From Toxonevra muliebris (taxonomy: Eukaryota > Arthropoda > Insecta > Diptera > Pallopteridae), in the NCBI GenBank assembly GCA_963691655.1, contig OY829329.1, positions 66,210,852 through 66,274,851 of the forward strand: a stretch of DNA of 64,000 bases, given 5' to 3'. Below are positions 1-11,475 of this stretch, piece after piece. The stretch's first letter is position 1. Each line of letters opens with the position of its first letter. A program made the translations under genes and the position numbers. The notes beneath the pieces are model-generated. The model searched no databases and was not told where the DNA came from. It saw nothing but the letters and a program-made list of their open reading frames with translations.

Positions 1-2062
1 GGAAAAAGAAACTTGCTCTTTGGTTTTCTTGTTCTCTTGATTTTTTTTCAGCAAATACTCTCTCATTTAAGCACAACTGCATTTTATTTGTAGTAAATAG
101 ATTATGTGCTTTTGGCGACTCGGCTGCGTTTAAGAGTACGCAATAGCGGATTCTCTCACTTTTTTTTAATTTAATTTTTTTTTTGGTTAAACGGTATTGG
201 GAAGAGAGAACAAAGAATAGATGAGGTGTATTTGATTTGTATTGTGCACACGTGTGTATCAATTTGTCACTTCACTTCCCTTTTAAAGTCGAAGTTCTCT
301 CTCTTTCGCTCTTCGACGTCATTCAACTAATTAAGTAAAAAATGTGATTGATTAAATAATGTTTTACAAATAGTGTTTACTGTAAGTGTTAAAATGTTAT
401 GATATCTTTGTAATAATTATAGTTTTTTAAAAATATCAGATAAGTAACAAGATCAAACCCCAGACCCCAATATAATCGAATTCAAATCAAATGCAAATAA
501 AAATTTAGACCAAACTTAACCTAAAATCAGACCAAAATTCAAACTTTTTTCAAACGAAAACTCTGAACAAAATTTAAATCAAACCCCAGACGAAAACTCA
601 GAAGGAAACAAAGGAAAAAAAAACTCAGACTAAAAATCAAACCAAATTCAAACCAAAAATCAGATCAGAAGAAACCAAAATTAAGACTAAAAAAAACAGT
701 TTTTAAATAAGACTAAAAACCAAACGATCAAATCACATACAAAAATAGATCAAAAAACATTATCAAGCTTTAAAAAGTAAGTTATTTTAGATAAAATGTA
801 ATGCAAGAATATAGAACAAACAGTTGTGCTGTGACATTTTTTTATAGATTATATAATTCATATATAAGTCATAGCCCCCCTCTGGGATACGCCCACTACT
901 GATAATATGTTCAGTTAATGCCACAGTATGTTTCAGAACCGAATTATATCGGGTATACGACCACAGACTGTTGTACTTGAGATCGGATTGAATTGGTTTT
1001 TATGATACAACAACAGCTGCTCCTATACCATATACCAGTATAAGCTTTTCACCATTAAATTTCTAAGGTCCATGATAAAAAAATCAAAGCGAAAATATTG
1101 AATTCAATTCAATTGCGTTTTTTTTTTTTTTTTTTAATAGGTAAAATAGAAATCAGACAAAATTGAAATCATTTTAAAACTTTCTCCTTACCACGAGAAG
1201 CGAATCAGGATTAGGATAGCCAAGAGGAATATAATAGAAAGTTGCTGAAAATCAAGTTTTTAAAATTTAATTTTTTAAATTTTAATTTTTTTAAATTAAA
1301 ATTTTTTTTAAATTTTAATTTTTTTATCATTTCCAACTGGGTATTTACAACCAAAAAACATACTGTTCACTAGCGTACCAAAGGGGAGAGGGGATTTCGA
1401 AAGAAAACCTCTTATCTCTGATAAATATTTTTTATTTATTTAAGGAACGCTAGTACAAAAGAATTAAATCTTATATTAAAGCTCTAGCTTTATAGAACTA
1501 TTAGTAAATTTAATTAAAGATTAACCAGCAAGGAAGTTACAATTCCATATGAAGAAATATCTCAACCATTATTGAGTTAAAAAACTTTTCAGAAGAAATT
1601 AAAAAACTCCAACTCTCTCTCCCATTTTTCCGCAATTTCTATGTCCGCTAGTGCAAATATACCTACATGTGTCATTTTAATATCTATACATACATGCATA
1701 CACATATACATATATGAGTTGATCTACTATATGTGGCAAATAGCACATCAAAAGTCGAAATAATAAAATATTCACAAAAGTTGATGCGGATTCAAATAAA
1801 ACTGAAGAGGAAATTCACTTTGATATATTTTACTGTGCTGCTGTATGGCTACAATATTTATCAACGCACACAAATACATACAGAGCTAGATAGACAAACT
1901 CTCAAACCTACTCACAAACACACACACACACTTAAAACAGCGGATATACCGCGCCATTGCGTATAAGCAAATGCACCATTTCATACATTTTTATGTACAT
2001 ATGTATGTAAGTACATGACGAATACACACAACTGAAATGGACGATTACAGCAACAGCAAAAC
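1..2062. other. AT-rich non-coding DNA with A-rich degenerate repeats
   Basis: I see no gene here. Bases about 450-770 hold a degenerate A-rich tandem array built from units like 'aaatcagaccaaaattcaaa' and 'aaaccccagac'. Bases 1255-1327 are an alternating A/T palindromic tract. Positions 1913-1930 are a short CA run. The few open frames are A/T-rich chance frames with no family resemblance. Confidence 0.6.
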
Positions 2063-2093
2063 ATGGACGACGATATGTCGATGTGTCCTTCCG
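2063..2093 (+). CDS. possible short first coding exon (MDDDMSMCPS)
   Basis: An ATG in a good fly start context (caaaacATGG) opens a 31-nt frame reading MDDDMSMCPS plus one base, and ends exactly at a strong splice donor (ccG|GTAAGTT). That is what a first coding exon before a long intron looks like. I cannot name the gene, and no following exon could be recognised in the window. An overlapping ATG at 2037 in another frame also runs to the same donor, so the frame is not certain. Acidic starts of this type occur in several fly transcription regulators, but that is only a suggestion. Confidence 0.25.
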
Positions 2094-5000
2094 GTAAGTT
2101 ATACCATTTGTAAGTAAATAAGTATGTAAATGTGTGTATGTATGTGTAATTTAAAAAAAAAAGAAAAGGAATAAGAATAAAAAAATGAGTATTTCTTTGC
2201 CTACTTAAATTCTTCGCACATGTTCATAAAAAGCACACACACCCACACATACACACAGAGACAAACACTCGACATATATACATAAAAATAAAAAACTTCC
2301 TTATATAAAATATTATACCTAGTAATAGCAGCAGTAAATCCCTTTAGATCATTCGCTTGTGCGGTGGCAACGGAAGTACGATAATGGGTCATTCCAAAGC
2401 TAAGAAATAGTCAAATTATTATTTTTATCCAACTGGGATAAAACCAACTGTCATATGATAAATTGTTAAATATATTTGCATACATACTCAAACACATACA
2501 TACATACATACATAAATATACCATATACTCAAACAGGACGTACGAATGTTACTTTCGCTGTAAATAAAGGACACTCATAAATGTGTGTGAATGTATGTGT
2601 GTATGCTGTTGTTGCTGTAAGATGAGATATTATTTTGGGTCTTTTGCATTCATGAGATAATAAAAACTGAAGCAAATAGAAAAAAATTAACCAATGAATG
2701 TATGTTTGTAAAAAGAAAAGCAAAGAAAGTAAAGTAGTAAAAAACAAATGTAGTCAAGTATAAAAAACCATTTCAAACAGAATGTAATCTATGTTTGAAT
2801 GAGTCTGTGTGTGTATGTGTTTGCTTATTTTTTTAAAGCGATTCTTATCTGCATAAGTACATAGCGTAAATTCTTGCTTGCAGTCATAATATTATTAAGT
2901 TTTTTTTTTATTTTTTGCAATGATTACACAATAATAAAAACTACGTTTGAACTTTGAATATCACAAATATATTTATGATAAATTGAAAGCATTTAAGAGT
3001 TACTAAAACCATTCATAAAAATATGTAGAAGTAATTGTAAAGTTTAATTTAAAAATATATATTGAATATACTTGAATTATCTTTAGGGGGTTAATTGAAA
3101 AATTATCGTTTTATTGTTTAATTATAACAATGAATGAGTCTCAGGTCTTAATCAACCCTAAGGAAAAAATTAGCTAGAAAAGAATCGATTTTCTATGGTA
3201 AATTCAGAGCGGAAGGGATGATATGAGAACAGTTGCCCACTATGCACTTCTTAGAATAGTTAAAAGCCCATAAGAAATTTAACAATTTATTTTATAAAAC
3301 AAAAATCATCTAGAACACCCAGATTAATTTTGTATCGCTGATAATCCGAAGCTAAATGATATAAATACTCTTCTCGGTTCTGAGAAAAAACAATAACAAC
3401 AAAATCATAGTCAGTCCATGCAACAGCAAAACAACATAAAATAACAGTAATTTACTTTTACGTCGACAAGTCGTTAAATTGAGATATGCTTACTGTTGCA
3501 TTCATTTACCTACTTCAGCAATCATGAAAATCGCGAATATAAAATACAAAATGAAAAAGTAAAAACAAAATAATATTTTATAAATAATAACAAAATAATT
3601 TTAATTAAAGTAGAGTATAATTGACAACAAGAAACAATACAAAAAAAATAACAATTTACTAGAAGAGCAAGAGAGAGAGAAAGAAAAATTGAGAGAAGCT
3701 TTGTTATTCGTTGCCGAAAAGCAATCGTGTTCTCAAACGGATTACTCTATTCCCCCTGCCGCTCTTCTTGCATTCGACCCTACTTTTTGCATGTCTTTGG
3801 TCTTTCTGTTCTCTTCTATGTATAACAGAGATAAATGCAAGAAATGGTGGCTATACATTAATTTTGTTGTTGTCGTTTAGATTTTTGAGCTTAAATTGTT
3901 GTGAGAGAATAAAGGCGGATTAACCGACCGAGTGCCGCACTCTCTTTTGGTTTTTTTTTTTTATAAGAAGTTTTTAGATCTTTTAAATTGAGAGCGACCG
4001 AGAACCCCACTATCTCTTCGTTTTTTATATGAAATTTTTACGCTCTCTAAATTAAGGAAAAAAACAAAAAGAGAGTACTGCACTCGGTCAGTTAATCCGT
4101 TTGAAAAAAATTCTACTTTATCCTTGGAAACTCAACATTAAGAACTGATGGCAAAAATTTTTTATAAGCCAAGTCAATGCAACCACTATAAATCAATTCC
4201 CGAAACATTCACAAAAAGGTGTTTGAGCAGCATTTTAATATCCTTTGTGTTTAAAAACGTTTACAATAACAAATATTTAGTTTTTTCAAAAATGTCAATT
4301 TGCTTAATGCTTTTCTTCCTTCATGCCCTGCAACTATTTACAATGCTATTTTTAGCTATATTTTTGCAAAAAAGAGGGAGCCAACAACGCCACAATGGCA
4401 GTACTTAATGCTGCATTACAACAACAACACAATTACAAAACCCTGGTCGACACAACCAATTACAAAAGCGAATTTATTAATTTTGAGAGCACTGCAGTAG
4501 CTATTTACTGACCCCAGGAGTTAATGCAGTTTAAAATAATGTAAAACTGCAGGAAATTTTTCTTAACCATTAAATTTTAGTTGACTTTAAAAAGAACTAA
4601 AAACCGAACGACCTACAAAAAAGCGAATTAACAACGTGAATGGGAATGCGTAATGGTAGTGAAATGGTGTGTGTGTGTATATATATATATATTAAGAGAG
4701 AATGTGTAAAGAGAGTATAAAAAAAGAGAGAAAAAGAAAGGTGGAAAATACTACGTGGCTACAAAAGGTTCAAATACAATGGGCAAAGTTAATTACAATT
4801 TGCATTGTTTATGAGGCGTTACTAGCTGCCTGCACTACTTCTTCCTTGCATCTTTCCCTAAACTGACCTGTATTCTGAAGCAAGTTGATTCCTGACGATT
4901 TAATAGCATTTTAATGTGCGACCCCTCCCTTTCTCTCCCCCCTTGGAAAGTAACTTGCTGTGTAAAAGAAAAGATGAAAGGTTTCAATGTGATTCACTGT

Positions 5001-5190
5001 GAATGGCTTTTAAAAATAACAACAAAAAAAGAGAAAAGCTTTTTTTCGCTTGTTCTCATAATATACTACACAACTCGAGGGAATAATTACGTGAATGTTT
5101 TTAATTTTCCACATTTTTACCTTTAATTGTTTGCGTAAAAATTAATATTTTATATTATAAGCTGCAGTAAAACAATTCAAAAAGACTTAC
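2094..5190. other. non-coding DNA with simple repeats
   Basis: Low-complexity DNA: CA/CATA runs near 2230-2280 and 2480-2520, and a GT then TA run at 4668-4692. A foldback MITE lies at 3914-4101 and is listed separately. A 38-codon frame at 4395-4511 looks more protein-like than its surroundings and is reported as a weak finding. No other gene signal was seen. Confidence 0.5.
3914..4101. mobile_element. foldback MITE, family A, copy 1
   Basis: A 188-bp element whose ends are inverted repeats. The left end reads GGCGGATTAACCGACCGAGT. The reverse complement of the right end reads AACGGATTAACTGACCGAGT. The TIR continues into CTCTC-rich sequence, with T and A tracts inside. There is no coding capacity. 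Related copies lie near 7803, 13807 and 40472. A clear target duplication was not found. Confidence 0.6.
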
Positions 5191-5300
5191 CTTAATATTT
5201 GCCCCGTGAAGTTCTTGCTATTGCCGGTGAGTTTTTTGCGACTCCTGCTCTTGTTGCTCTTACTGGTCCTGCTTATGCTGCAGTTGTTGTTATTGGACAT
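5191..5300 (-). CDS. probable first coding exon of an unidentified gene (partial)
   Basis: On the minus strand an ATG at 5300 opens 36 codons plus two bases and ends at a consensus donor (TTAAG|GTAAGTC, exon end 5191). The peptide starts MSNNNNCSISRTSKSNK and continues with a basic Arg/Lys/Ser/Asn-rich stretch ending NFTGQIL. The Asn and Ser bias, the basic composition and the exact donor make this look like a real 5' coding exon rather than a chance frame. No family is recognisable. The gene would run toward lower coordinates and beyond the left edge, since no second exon was found between 5190 and 1. Sequence upstream (5301-5600) may be 5' UTR; it holds a frame of 98 codons that I treat as chance. 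The gene is named only by position. Confidence 0.45.
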
Positions 5301-7802
5301 GCAATCCTTTAATTGTATTACAAGCCTGAAAGGTCCAATTTCCGTTGTAAATGAAGGAAAAATTAATTGCTGTGAATATAAAATTTCCTCCTACTGTTCG
5401 TTGCACATTGTTTCGTACTCTCAATGGACCTTGCAGCATTATTTGGACACTGCAGTCACTATTCAGAGAATTTATGAAAACAAATATACTCATACTAGTA
5501 CTTGCAGCGCAGTGAGGGGTGGTAGTGTTGCATTGAGTTTCGATGGCTTCAAGTGTTAGCACTGTGAATATTTCAAATAAAAACAAACAGCTTCATGTTT
5601 TTTTTTTAAATGTATATCGACACGACGTGCACGCATGTAAATTTATCTATAGTGAGAATGAAAATCGGTAGATAAAAGTTTTATAGTTTAAGTCGAATAT
5701 TTAAGTAAAGAAAAACTATCATAAAAATTTATATATGTATGTATATAAACTAGAGAACCCGCACGACGATGCAATGACGCGTGCCCGTTGACTGATACGA
5801 AAACTATAGCAACAAAATAATCGTGTATAAATGCAATAACAGAAATGCTCTCACTCCCGATTGCTTCGTTGTTTCCTATGTTGTTGTTGCAGTCTTACGA
5901 TAGGCTGCATTTAAATGAGAGGCTTAATCTTTCATATTCTGTTTTTGTCTCTCAGAGCAGTTGCTTCTTCGACACATAAACAAAAACAAATTTGAAAGAA
6001 ACTAACAGCATATGCTCTAGAACTTAGATATGAAAAAAAAACAACAATTCTATGTAAACTATGTACGAAGCATCACCTCTTACGCCATTTTGCTTTCTTG
6101 TACATCACTGTCTCTCTCTTTATAGTTGTTACAGATGAGACAGTACAACTCGATTTTTGGCTGTGTCGTCGCAAGTAAAAAATTCTATAGAAAAAATCGT
6201 GGAAAAAATCCTGTTCAAAGTCACAAATGAAGTTAAAATTTGTTGCTTTATTAATCAATCATTTATAATTCGACTTCTCTATGAAATAATCAAAGTCTTT
6301 TCAGCTGTGTTAGTTTGAACATTCTATGATGACATTTTTAAATATTATCGTTCAAATAAATTCAATTTTCCATTTTTCAATAAAACATTTAACGGACATT
6401 CCTCACTTGCCAATAAATGGCCTCCAATCACAAATATATAAATAGGTACTAAGGTTTTATAAGTAAAATAAAAAAGTAAGCAAAATTTTCTTTTCATTAT
6501 CTTACACTCAAATCAAATTAAAACATTCCCACACATACAAATGTTCAAGTAAACGAAATTTACGGAAATTTACTTTCTTTACGCACATACAATAAATAAA
6601 TCAAATTCAATCAGCAGACTCAATGGATAAAATTCACAAAAAGCAAATCAATGTTTTACTATAACGTTACAAGTTGAGAGGAGTTGCAGACACACACATG
6701 GAGACACTGACCACTCGATAAAAACTTATTTAAATACATATATATATATTTTTTTTTTTTTTTTGAAATATCCACTTCCTTTTACTAAAACGTCTGTTTC
6801 GTCTTCTTTTTCTTGATCTAAAAACTTTATAACCGATTTCGTTTTTCACATAAAAAGCAATTTTTAGTTCAATTGATATAATCAGACAGACATACAGACA
6901 TTAACTCACTCATATACATGTATACTAGTATTGATGGTCATGCACGTACCTACCTCTACTTACATATATTTTTAAATAGTTTGTAATGTAAAAATGAAAA
7001 ACAAAAAACGGTTTGAATACATTGGCAAAGTCAAAAAGTCTCACACAGATAAATATCGAAAATCAACACAAGCACTTAGAGTAGTCATCGACATGGTTGT
7101 CGTCCTGCGTCCTTTAGCCTCCGACGTCTCTACAAATTCCAAACTTTCATTCACAACCATAAATACATGCAATGTGTAAACCCACCTACTCTTCTACACT
7201 TTTAAAACATATCACAGAGATACTTTTCAGTTACGAAATTAATTTGCAATTTTGGTGTTTTGCGGATATGTTTATGGCTCCGAGTGTTTTTCTCTATATC
7301 ATGTAGTTGTGTTTTTGTACCATGTATGTATGTGTGTGTGTGTTTGTGTTTGTCAATGTATGGTATTTGTATAAGTTCGCCAAGAAGGCTGCCCATTTTT
7401 ATTTTGTTTTTTTATTTCATATGTATTTTACAATGATTTCCGAAGTTTTTTCATTGTTGATTCGAAAGTTTTTATATTTGAAATTGAAAATTAAAGTTAA
7501 ACTTTATTGATTGATTTTAAATTCTTTTTCTTACTTTTTGCTATACCCAAGCAGTTCATTATAGGTCAAAGGTCATAAAAGTGTTTCTTAAGTTATATCA
7601 ATCTTTTGAAAAACATACTATGAAATGCTAAAGTCTACGCTATGGAGTTGGAGCACTAATGCCCATTTAGAGAAAGCAAATATATTTATATACGCTTTTG
7701 TTCTGAAGTACGGAATATGAACATAAATGTATGAGTGTGACGGGAAGCATTACGAAATAAAAAAAAAACTTAACCATGCTATTAAGTTTCATATAGAATA
7801 AA
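5301..7802. other. non-coding AT-rich spacer
   Basis: No coding exon recognised. It contains T-tracts (6749-6764) and a GT run at 7326-7342. Much of it is probably the 5' flank or intron of the minus-strand exon at 5191-5300. Confidence 0.5.
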
Positions 7803-7906
7803 CGCGTATTCACTGATCGAATGCCGGACTCTCTTAAATTGAGAGCGTAAGAACTTCATATAAAAAAAACGAAAAAAAAGTACGACACTCAGTCGGCGAA
7901 TCTACA
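7803..7906. mobile_element. foldback MITE, family A, copy 2 (internally deleted)
   Basis: Both ends resemble copy 1. The left end has TATTCACTGATCGAATGCCG. The right end, reverse-complemented, has GATTCGCCGACTGAGTGTCG. Only about 104 bp remain, with the shared internal words AAATTGAGAGCG and ACTTCATATAAAAAAAACG. The hAT element at 7914 inserted just beside its right end. Confidence 0.5.
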
Positions 7907-7913
7907 TTGAGAG

Positions 7914-8677
7914 CAGCGATGCCAACTTGCGGGGAATTCCCCGATTTGCGGGGAATTTTACTTGCTAGGGGGAATCGGCATTTGAAGTCCTTCAACTTTT
8001 AATAATTAAAGTCTGTTCGATTCGATTTTTAAAAAAGTGTGTATTATATTTCGAAAGTTTTTTGTAAATATCAGAGAACTGAGAGTGCTTTTGTAAATAT
8101 AGACGATTATAGCGCCGAGTGTCAGTCAGGCCAAAACAGTCGCGCGGCTCTTCGATTTCCCTTTCGGCCGTTTAGAAAGACTTAGCTATGCCTTGGTCCT
8201 CTTAATCATAGCTGACTAATCTGTAAACTTACAAATTACGGTCAGCCATCATAAAGAAGATGAAGTATATTTTATATGTTAAAAACCGATAGTCAAAACT
8301 TTGAACCTGTTTTTCTCAAAACAAAGTTTTTACCATTTTTTATTTGAGTCAAAAGAAATCCAATGTCTTCTCCTTTGAGAACTTCGATGTTCAAAAGTGG
8401 GCTGAAGCTTAAATGTTAAGAATTCCCGAGTCAGAAAGTGCATTTCTATTAATCTACCAGTCCCATAAAAATGTGTTAAGTTTTGGACCGAGAAAGTTCA
8501 GGGTCGCCTTAAAATAACACTCACTGAGGTTAATTGTGTTTTTATAAAATGTTTATATGGAAAGTGCGTGTAGCGCTGTTATAATATGAAATTATACCAA
8601 TGCGGGGAATTCGATCGAAAATCGGGGAATTTCTCGAGAGTTATCGGGGAGAGAGAAAAAATGAATTGGCATCCCTG
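7914..8677. mobile_element. hAT-superfamily element 1 (non-autonomous, 764 bp)
   Basis: The ends are CAGCGATGCCAACTTGCGGG on the left and, reverse-complemented, CAGGGATGCCAATTCATTTT on the right. They are flanked by a perfect 8-bp duplication ATTGAGAG (7906-7913 and 8678-8685). CAG-type termini with 8-bp duplications define hAT transposons. No transposase frame survives, so it would have moved in trans. Internal sequence at 8030-8340 is repeated in reverse near 53.65-53.86 kb. Confidence 0.85.
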
Positions 8678-8732
8678 ATTGAGAGCCTCGAAAGAGAGCG
8701 GTAATCTGATTGGTTCACTTCTTTGTTCCACC

Positions 8733-9721
8733 CAGTGCTGCCGAAGGTACTCTGATCGGAGTATTCGTACTCCGCTCAAATCTCAATCCTCCTGTCCTCC
8801 CCAATCGGAAGAAATCCTCCTATTTGATATTCTTGAATTTTTGAATTGTATGCAAAATAAACGTAAATAAAACTAAATGTTTTCTGTTGCGTTATTTTCA
8901 TTCCGTTTATGTCTGTGAAATATTTGTTACTACGACTAGCTGTTTTATTTGTCACTAGGTTACTGTTTAAATTTAAAAGTTCGCATTCCATTTCCAAACG
9001 TTTTTGCTTGGCTTTGTGTTAATGTTTGTAATTTTTGACAATTGAAATCAATAGTAGAAAAACTGTGTAAAAGTAAGTGCCTATTTAATAAATATTGATA
9101 AATTGCTTGCTGACTGCAACTATTATTGATTGAGCTAGCTAAAAAATACCACAAATAACATCCTATGTTTTTATGTCCGGTTTTGTGAAGAGCGAAGAAA
9201 TGTTAGTTTTAGTTTTTTAATCTTTTTTGTTTTTCTTTTTTTTATTAATTTTCATTTTTTTTAAAGGACGTTGGGGTAGCGCATTACCCACCAAGTGGTC
9301 CTTCTGAAATCCAGCTACAGATTATAAATCATCAGCTGATAACGACATCTATATATTTAAAAAAGTTATAACATTTTGTTTTATGGAATCTACCGAATCA
9401 GAAATATCAATAACATTATACACGGCAGACACGGCGGAACGGCTCATATTATTTACTAATATTAATACTTTATATTGCACCGTTTATTTCCAAAGAAGGA
9501 CAATTTCGTTTTTATATAAACTTGTTTATTTTTCATAACTTTTATATGACTGAATTTCTTACAAAAACTTTCTATACATTATTGGAACTGTTAGCAGTTA
9601 TCTAAGTAATACTTAGTTGAAAACTTTTAAGACATTTTGAAAAATTCGTCCCTTGTCAAGCGAAATCATCCGCTCAAAAGGAAAAATTCCTCCCCTCAAA
9701 ATTTTCAAAACGTCAGCGCTG
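8733..9721. mobile_element. hAT-superfamily element 2 (non-autonomous, 989 bp)
   Basis: The left end is CAGTGCTGCCGAAGG. The right end, reverse-complemented, is CAGCGCTGACGTTTTG. The flanks are a perfect 8-bp duplication GTTCCACC (8725-8732 and 9722-9729). It begins only 55 bp from the right end of hAT element 1. No transposase domain was recognised in it. Confidence 0.85.
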
Positions 9722-10040
9722 GTTCCACCATGTTTGGGAAACAAAAATGATTACACTCGCTAGAATGGCTCTCTTACACTTGAAAGATTATATATTTCTC
9801 TTTTTAGGCGCTCAAAAATAAATCTTTCAATGTTGCTGTTTGAAGTTAGAAAATGATTTTTAAAATAATTTCTTTATTCAGAAAATTTCGATCTGTCTAC
9901 TAAATTAATTACATTAATTTTCATTTAACCGTTATGTGGCTGATAAAAAAAAAACACCTTCTGTAGGCTGATAAGGTACCCGGGTACCTCATATACAATG
10001 TACACCTACAATTCGATGTAATTTTATTTTAATAAGTTAA

Positions 10041-10731
10041 GGGGGTATTCTACCCGAGATGGTGCGAAATATCGATGTTTTCAAATCGTAGTAACTGAAA
10101 AGCTTTGCAATATTTTTATTCAAGGTTTTTCGCAAGTTTTTCTACAGGTTTTGAACAATAATTTTCGTTTTTAATGTTAAAAATATCTTTGTTAATAATG
10201 GTTCATACGACGCCTCGAGCTTGAGCCTGCCGAAAATAGTTGCTCCATGGTGGACATGATATCTCCGGTTTAAATATTCTGAAACACAAAATGTAAGCCA
10301 TTTTGTAATCGTGAGACTTCCTGCTATCGCCTCATTTAGGGAATGAGAAAAAAAATCAGACGTTTGAAAAAAAAGACGATTTTGTGCCCTGTTTTTGTTT
10401 ATATTTTGCATTAGTTTAACAAATGCTTTCGCCATAATCCTAGATAAGGCCATACCTATACATTTGCTTAGTAGCCTTGTAAAATTTCAAGTCAATTGGG
10501 CAAGTGGTTTTTTGTGAATTGTGTCCACCGTCCCGAAAAAAATGGTTTCGAGGAAAACGAGTTTAAAGATTTACAAACATGGTACTTACAAATGATGTAA
10601 CTTACGGTTAATCAGCGATTCCAGTAACATACATTGCCCCCCTCTTCTTTCTCATAAAACTCGTTGTCTACATCAAAAATATTAAATAAAAAAAAAACGA
10701 TTTTTCGGACCATCTCGGGTAGAATACCCCC
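10041..10731. mobile_element. TTAA-type MITE nested in the piggyBac element
   Basis: Near-perfect inverted termini: GGGGGTATTCTACCCGAGAT on the left, and the same word plus GGT in reverse at 10705-10731. The left flank is TTAA (10037-10040) and the right flank is CTAA, consistent with a decayed TTAA duplication. A frame of 103 codons on the minus strand (10453-10142) lies inside but resembles no transposase. The element splits the surrounding piggyBac copy and is therefore younger. Confidence 0.65.
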
Positions 10732-10939
10732 CTAAGGGGGTATATCAAAATTAAACGTTTTTCAAACATATATCAATTTTATTTTGAAATCGACATAGTC
10801 AGTTTCATAGCGATTTCCCAAATTTACCTACTTATTTTTCGCACCAACAGCCAAAAATGGTTCAATGGTAATACTTTTTTTTTGAAAAATAAGCAATCGT
10901 TAAAGTTCCAGTGGTTGACATTGTAGTTTTGTAAAAACT

Positions 10940-11330
10940 TTGCTTTCAATAAAGAAGCCACAGTTTGTTCTTATGTGCCAAAGAAACATAAAAATGCGAT
11001 CCTTCTGTCTTCTGTGTATAGGAGGACTCTTGGTATTGAAAGCAATGTTACGGCAAAAGCAAAGAATATTTGATATACATAACAATAAAACTAAAGGTGG
11101 AGTTGATTCGAATTGATTGATGATTCTATTGAGCTTGTTGTTGGAAAACCCATAACTCTAAGTCATAACAAAAATGCTGCTCCATTTGTAAATCTTTATA
11201 AATGTAATGCAATATTTTTTCAAATAGAGTTTGTGACAAACATTCAAGCAGCAATCCCGTGTGCAACACTTGCGCCCAAACTAGTTTTTTTTGTTTTTGA
11301 TATTTTTGTTAAGAAATTATTATAAAATAA
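10940..11330 (+). pseudogene. piggyBac transposase fragment
   Basis: The decayed 3' part of a piggyBac transposase gene. The readable blocks are SYVPKKHKNAILLSSV (10969-11016), LGIESNVTAKAK after it in the same frame, and NKTKGGVD in a frame shifted by one (11084-11107). In-frame stops fall before, between and after these blocks. The 5' part, including the first catalytic aspartates, is missing or unrecognisable, probably because of the nested MITE. Confidence 0.7.
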
Positions 11331-11475
11331 TCCAGGAAATTATAATTTTGAACTCCAAATAAAGTCTTTAAAGATGTCACCAGGACTCAGCCAAATAAAA
11401 CCTATATTTCGAAAAATAATACAGTTTAAAAACCATTTAGGTACCCGGGTACCTTATCAGCCCGTTGAGGGTTAA

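Larger units (their letters stand above)
9929..11471 (+). mobile_element. degenerate piggyBac transposon, interrupted by a nested element
   Basis: TTAA tetranucleotides (9925-9928 and 11472-11475) bracket inverted ends. The right end, reverse-complemented, reads CCCTCAACGGGCTGATAAGG and the left begins CCGTTATGTGGCTGATAA. Both ends carry the self-palindromic word AGGTACCCGGGTACCT (9974-9989 and 11439-11454). Inside, on the plus strand, a broken transposase is visible. Bases 10969-11016 read SYVPKKHKNAILLSSV, the stretch that precedes the end of the catalytic domain in piggyBac proteins. After a frameshift and stops, bases 11084-11107 read NKTKGGVD, the family's most typical motif. The reading frame is broken by several stops, so the copy is dead. 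Confidence 0.75.

Noticed and set aside
5206..5559. Leu-rich plus-strand frame of 117 codons
   Set aside because: It is the antisense of the AGC/AAC-rich start exon at 5191-5300; runs of Leu come from CTG/TTG complements of Ser/Asn codons.
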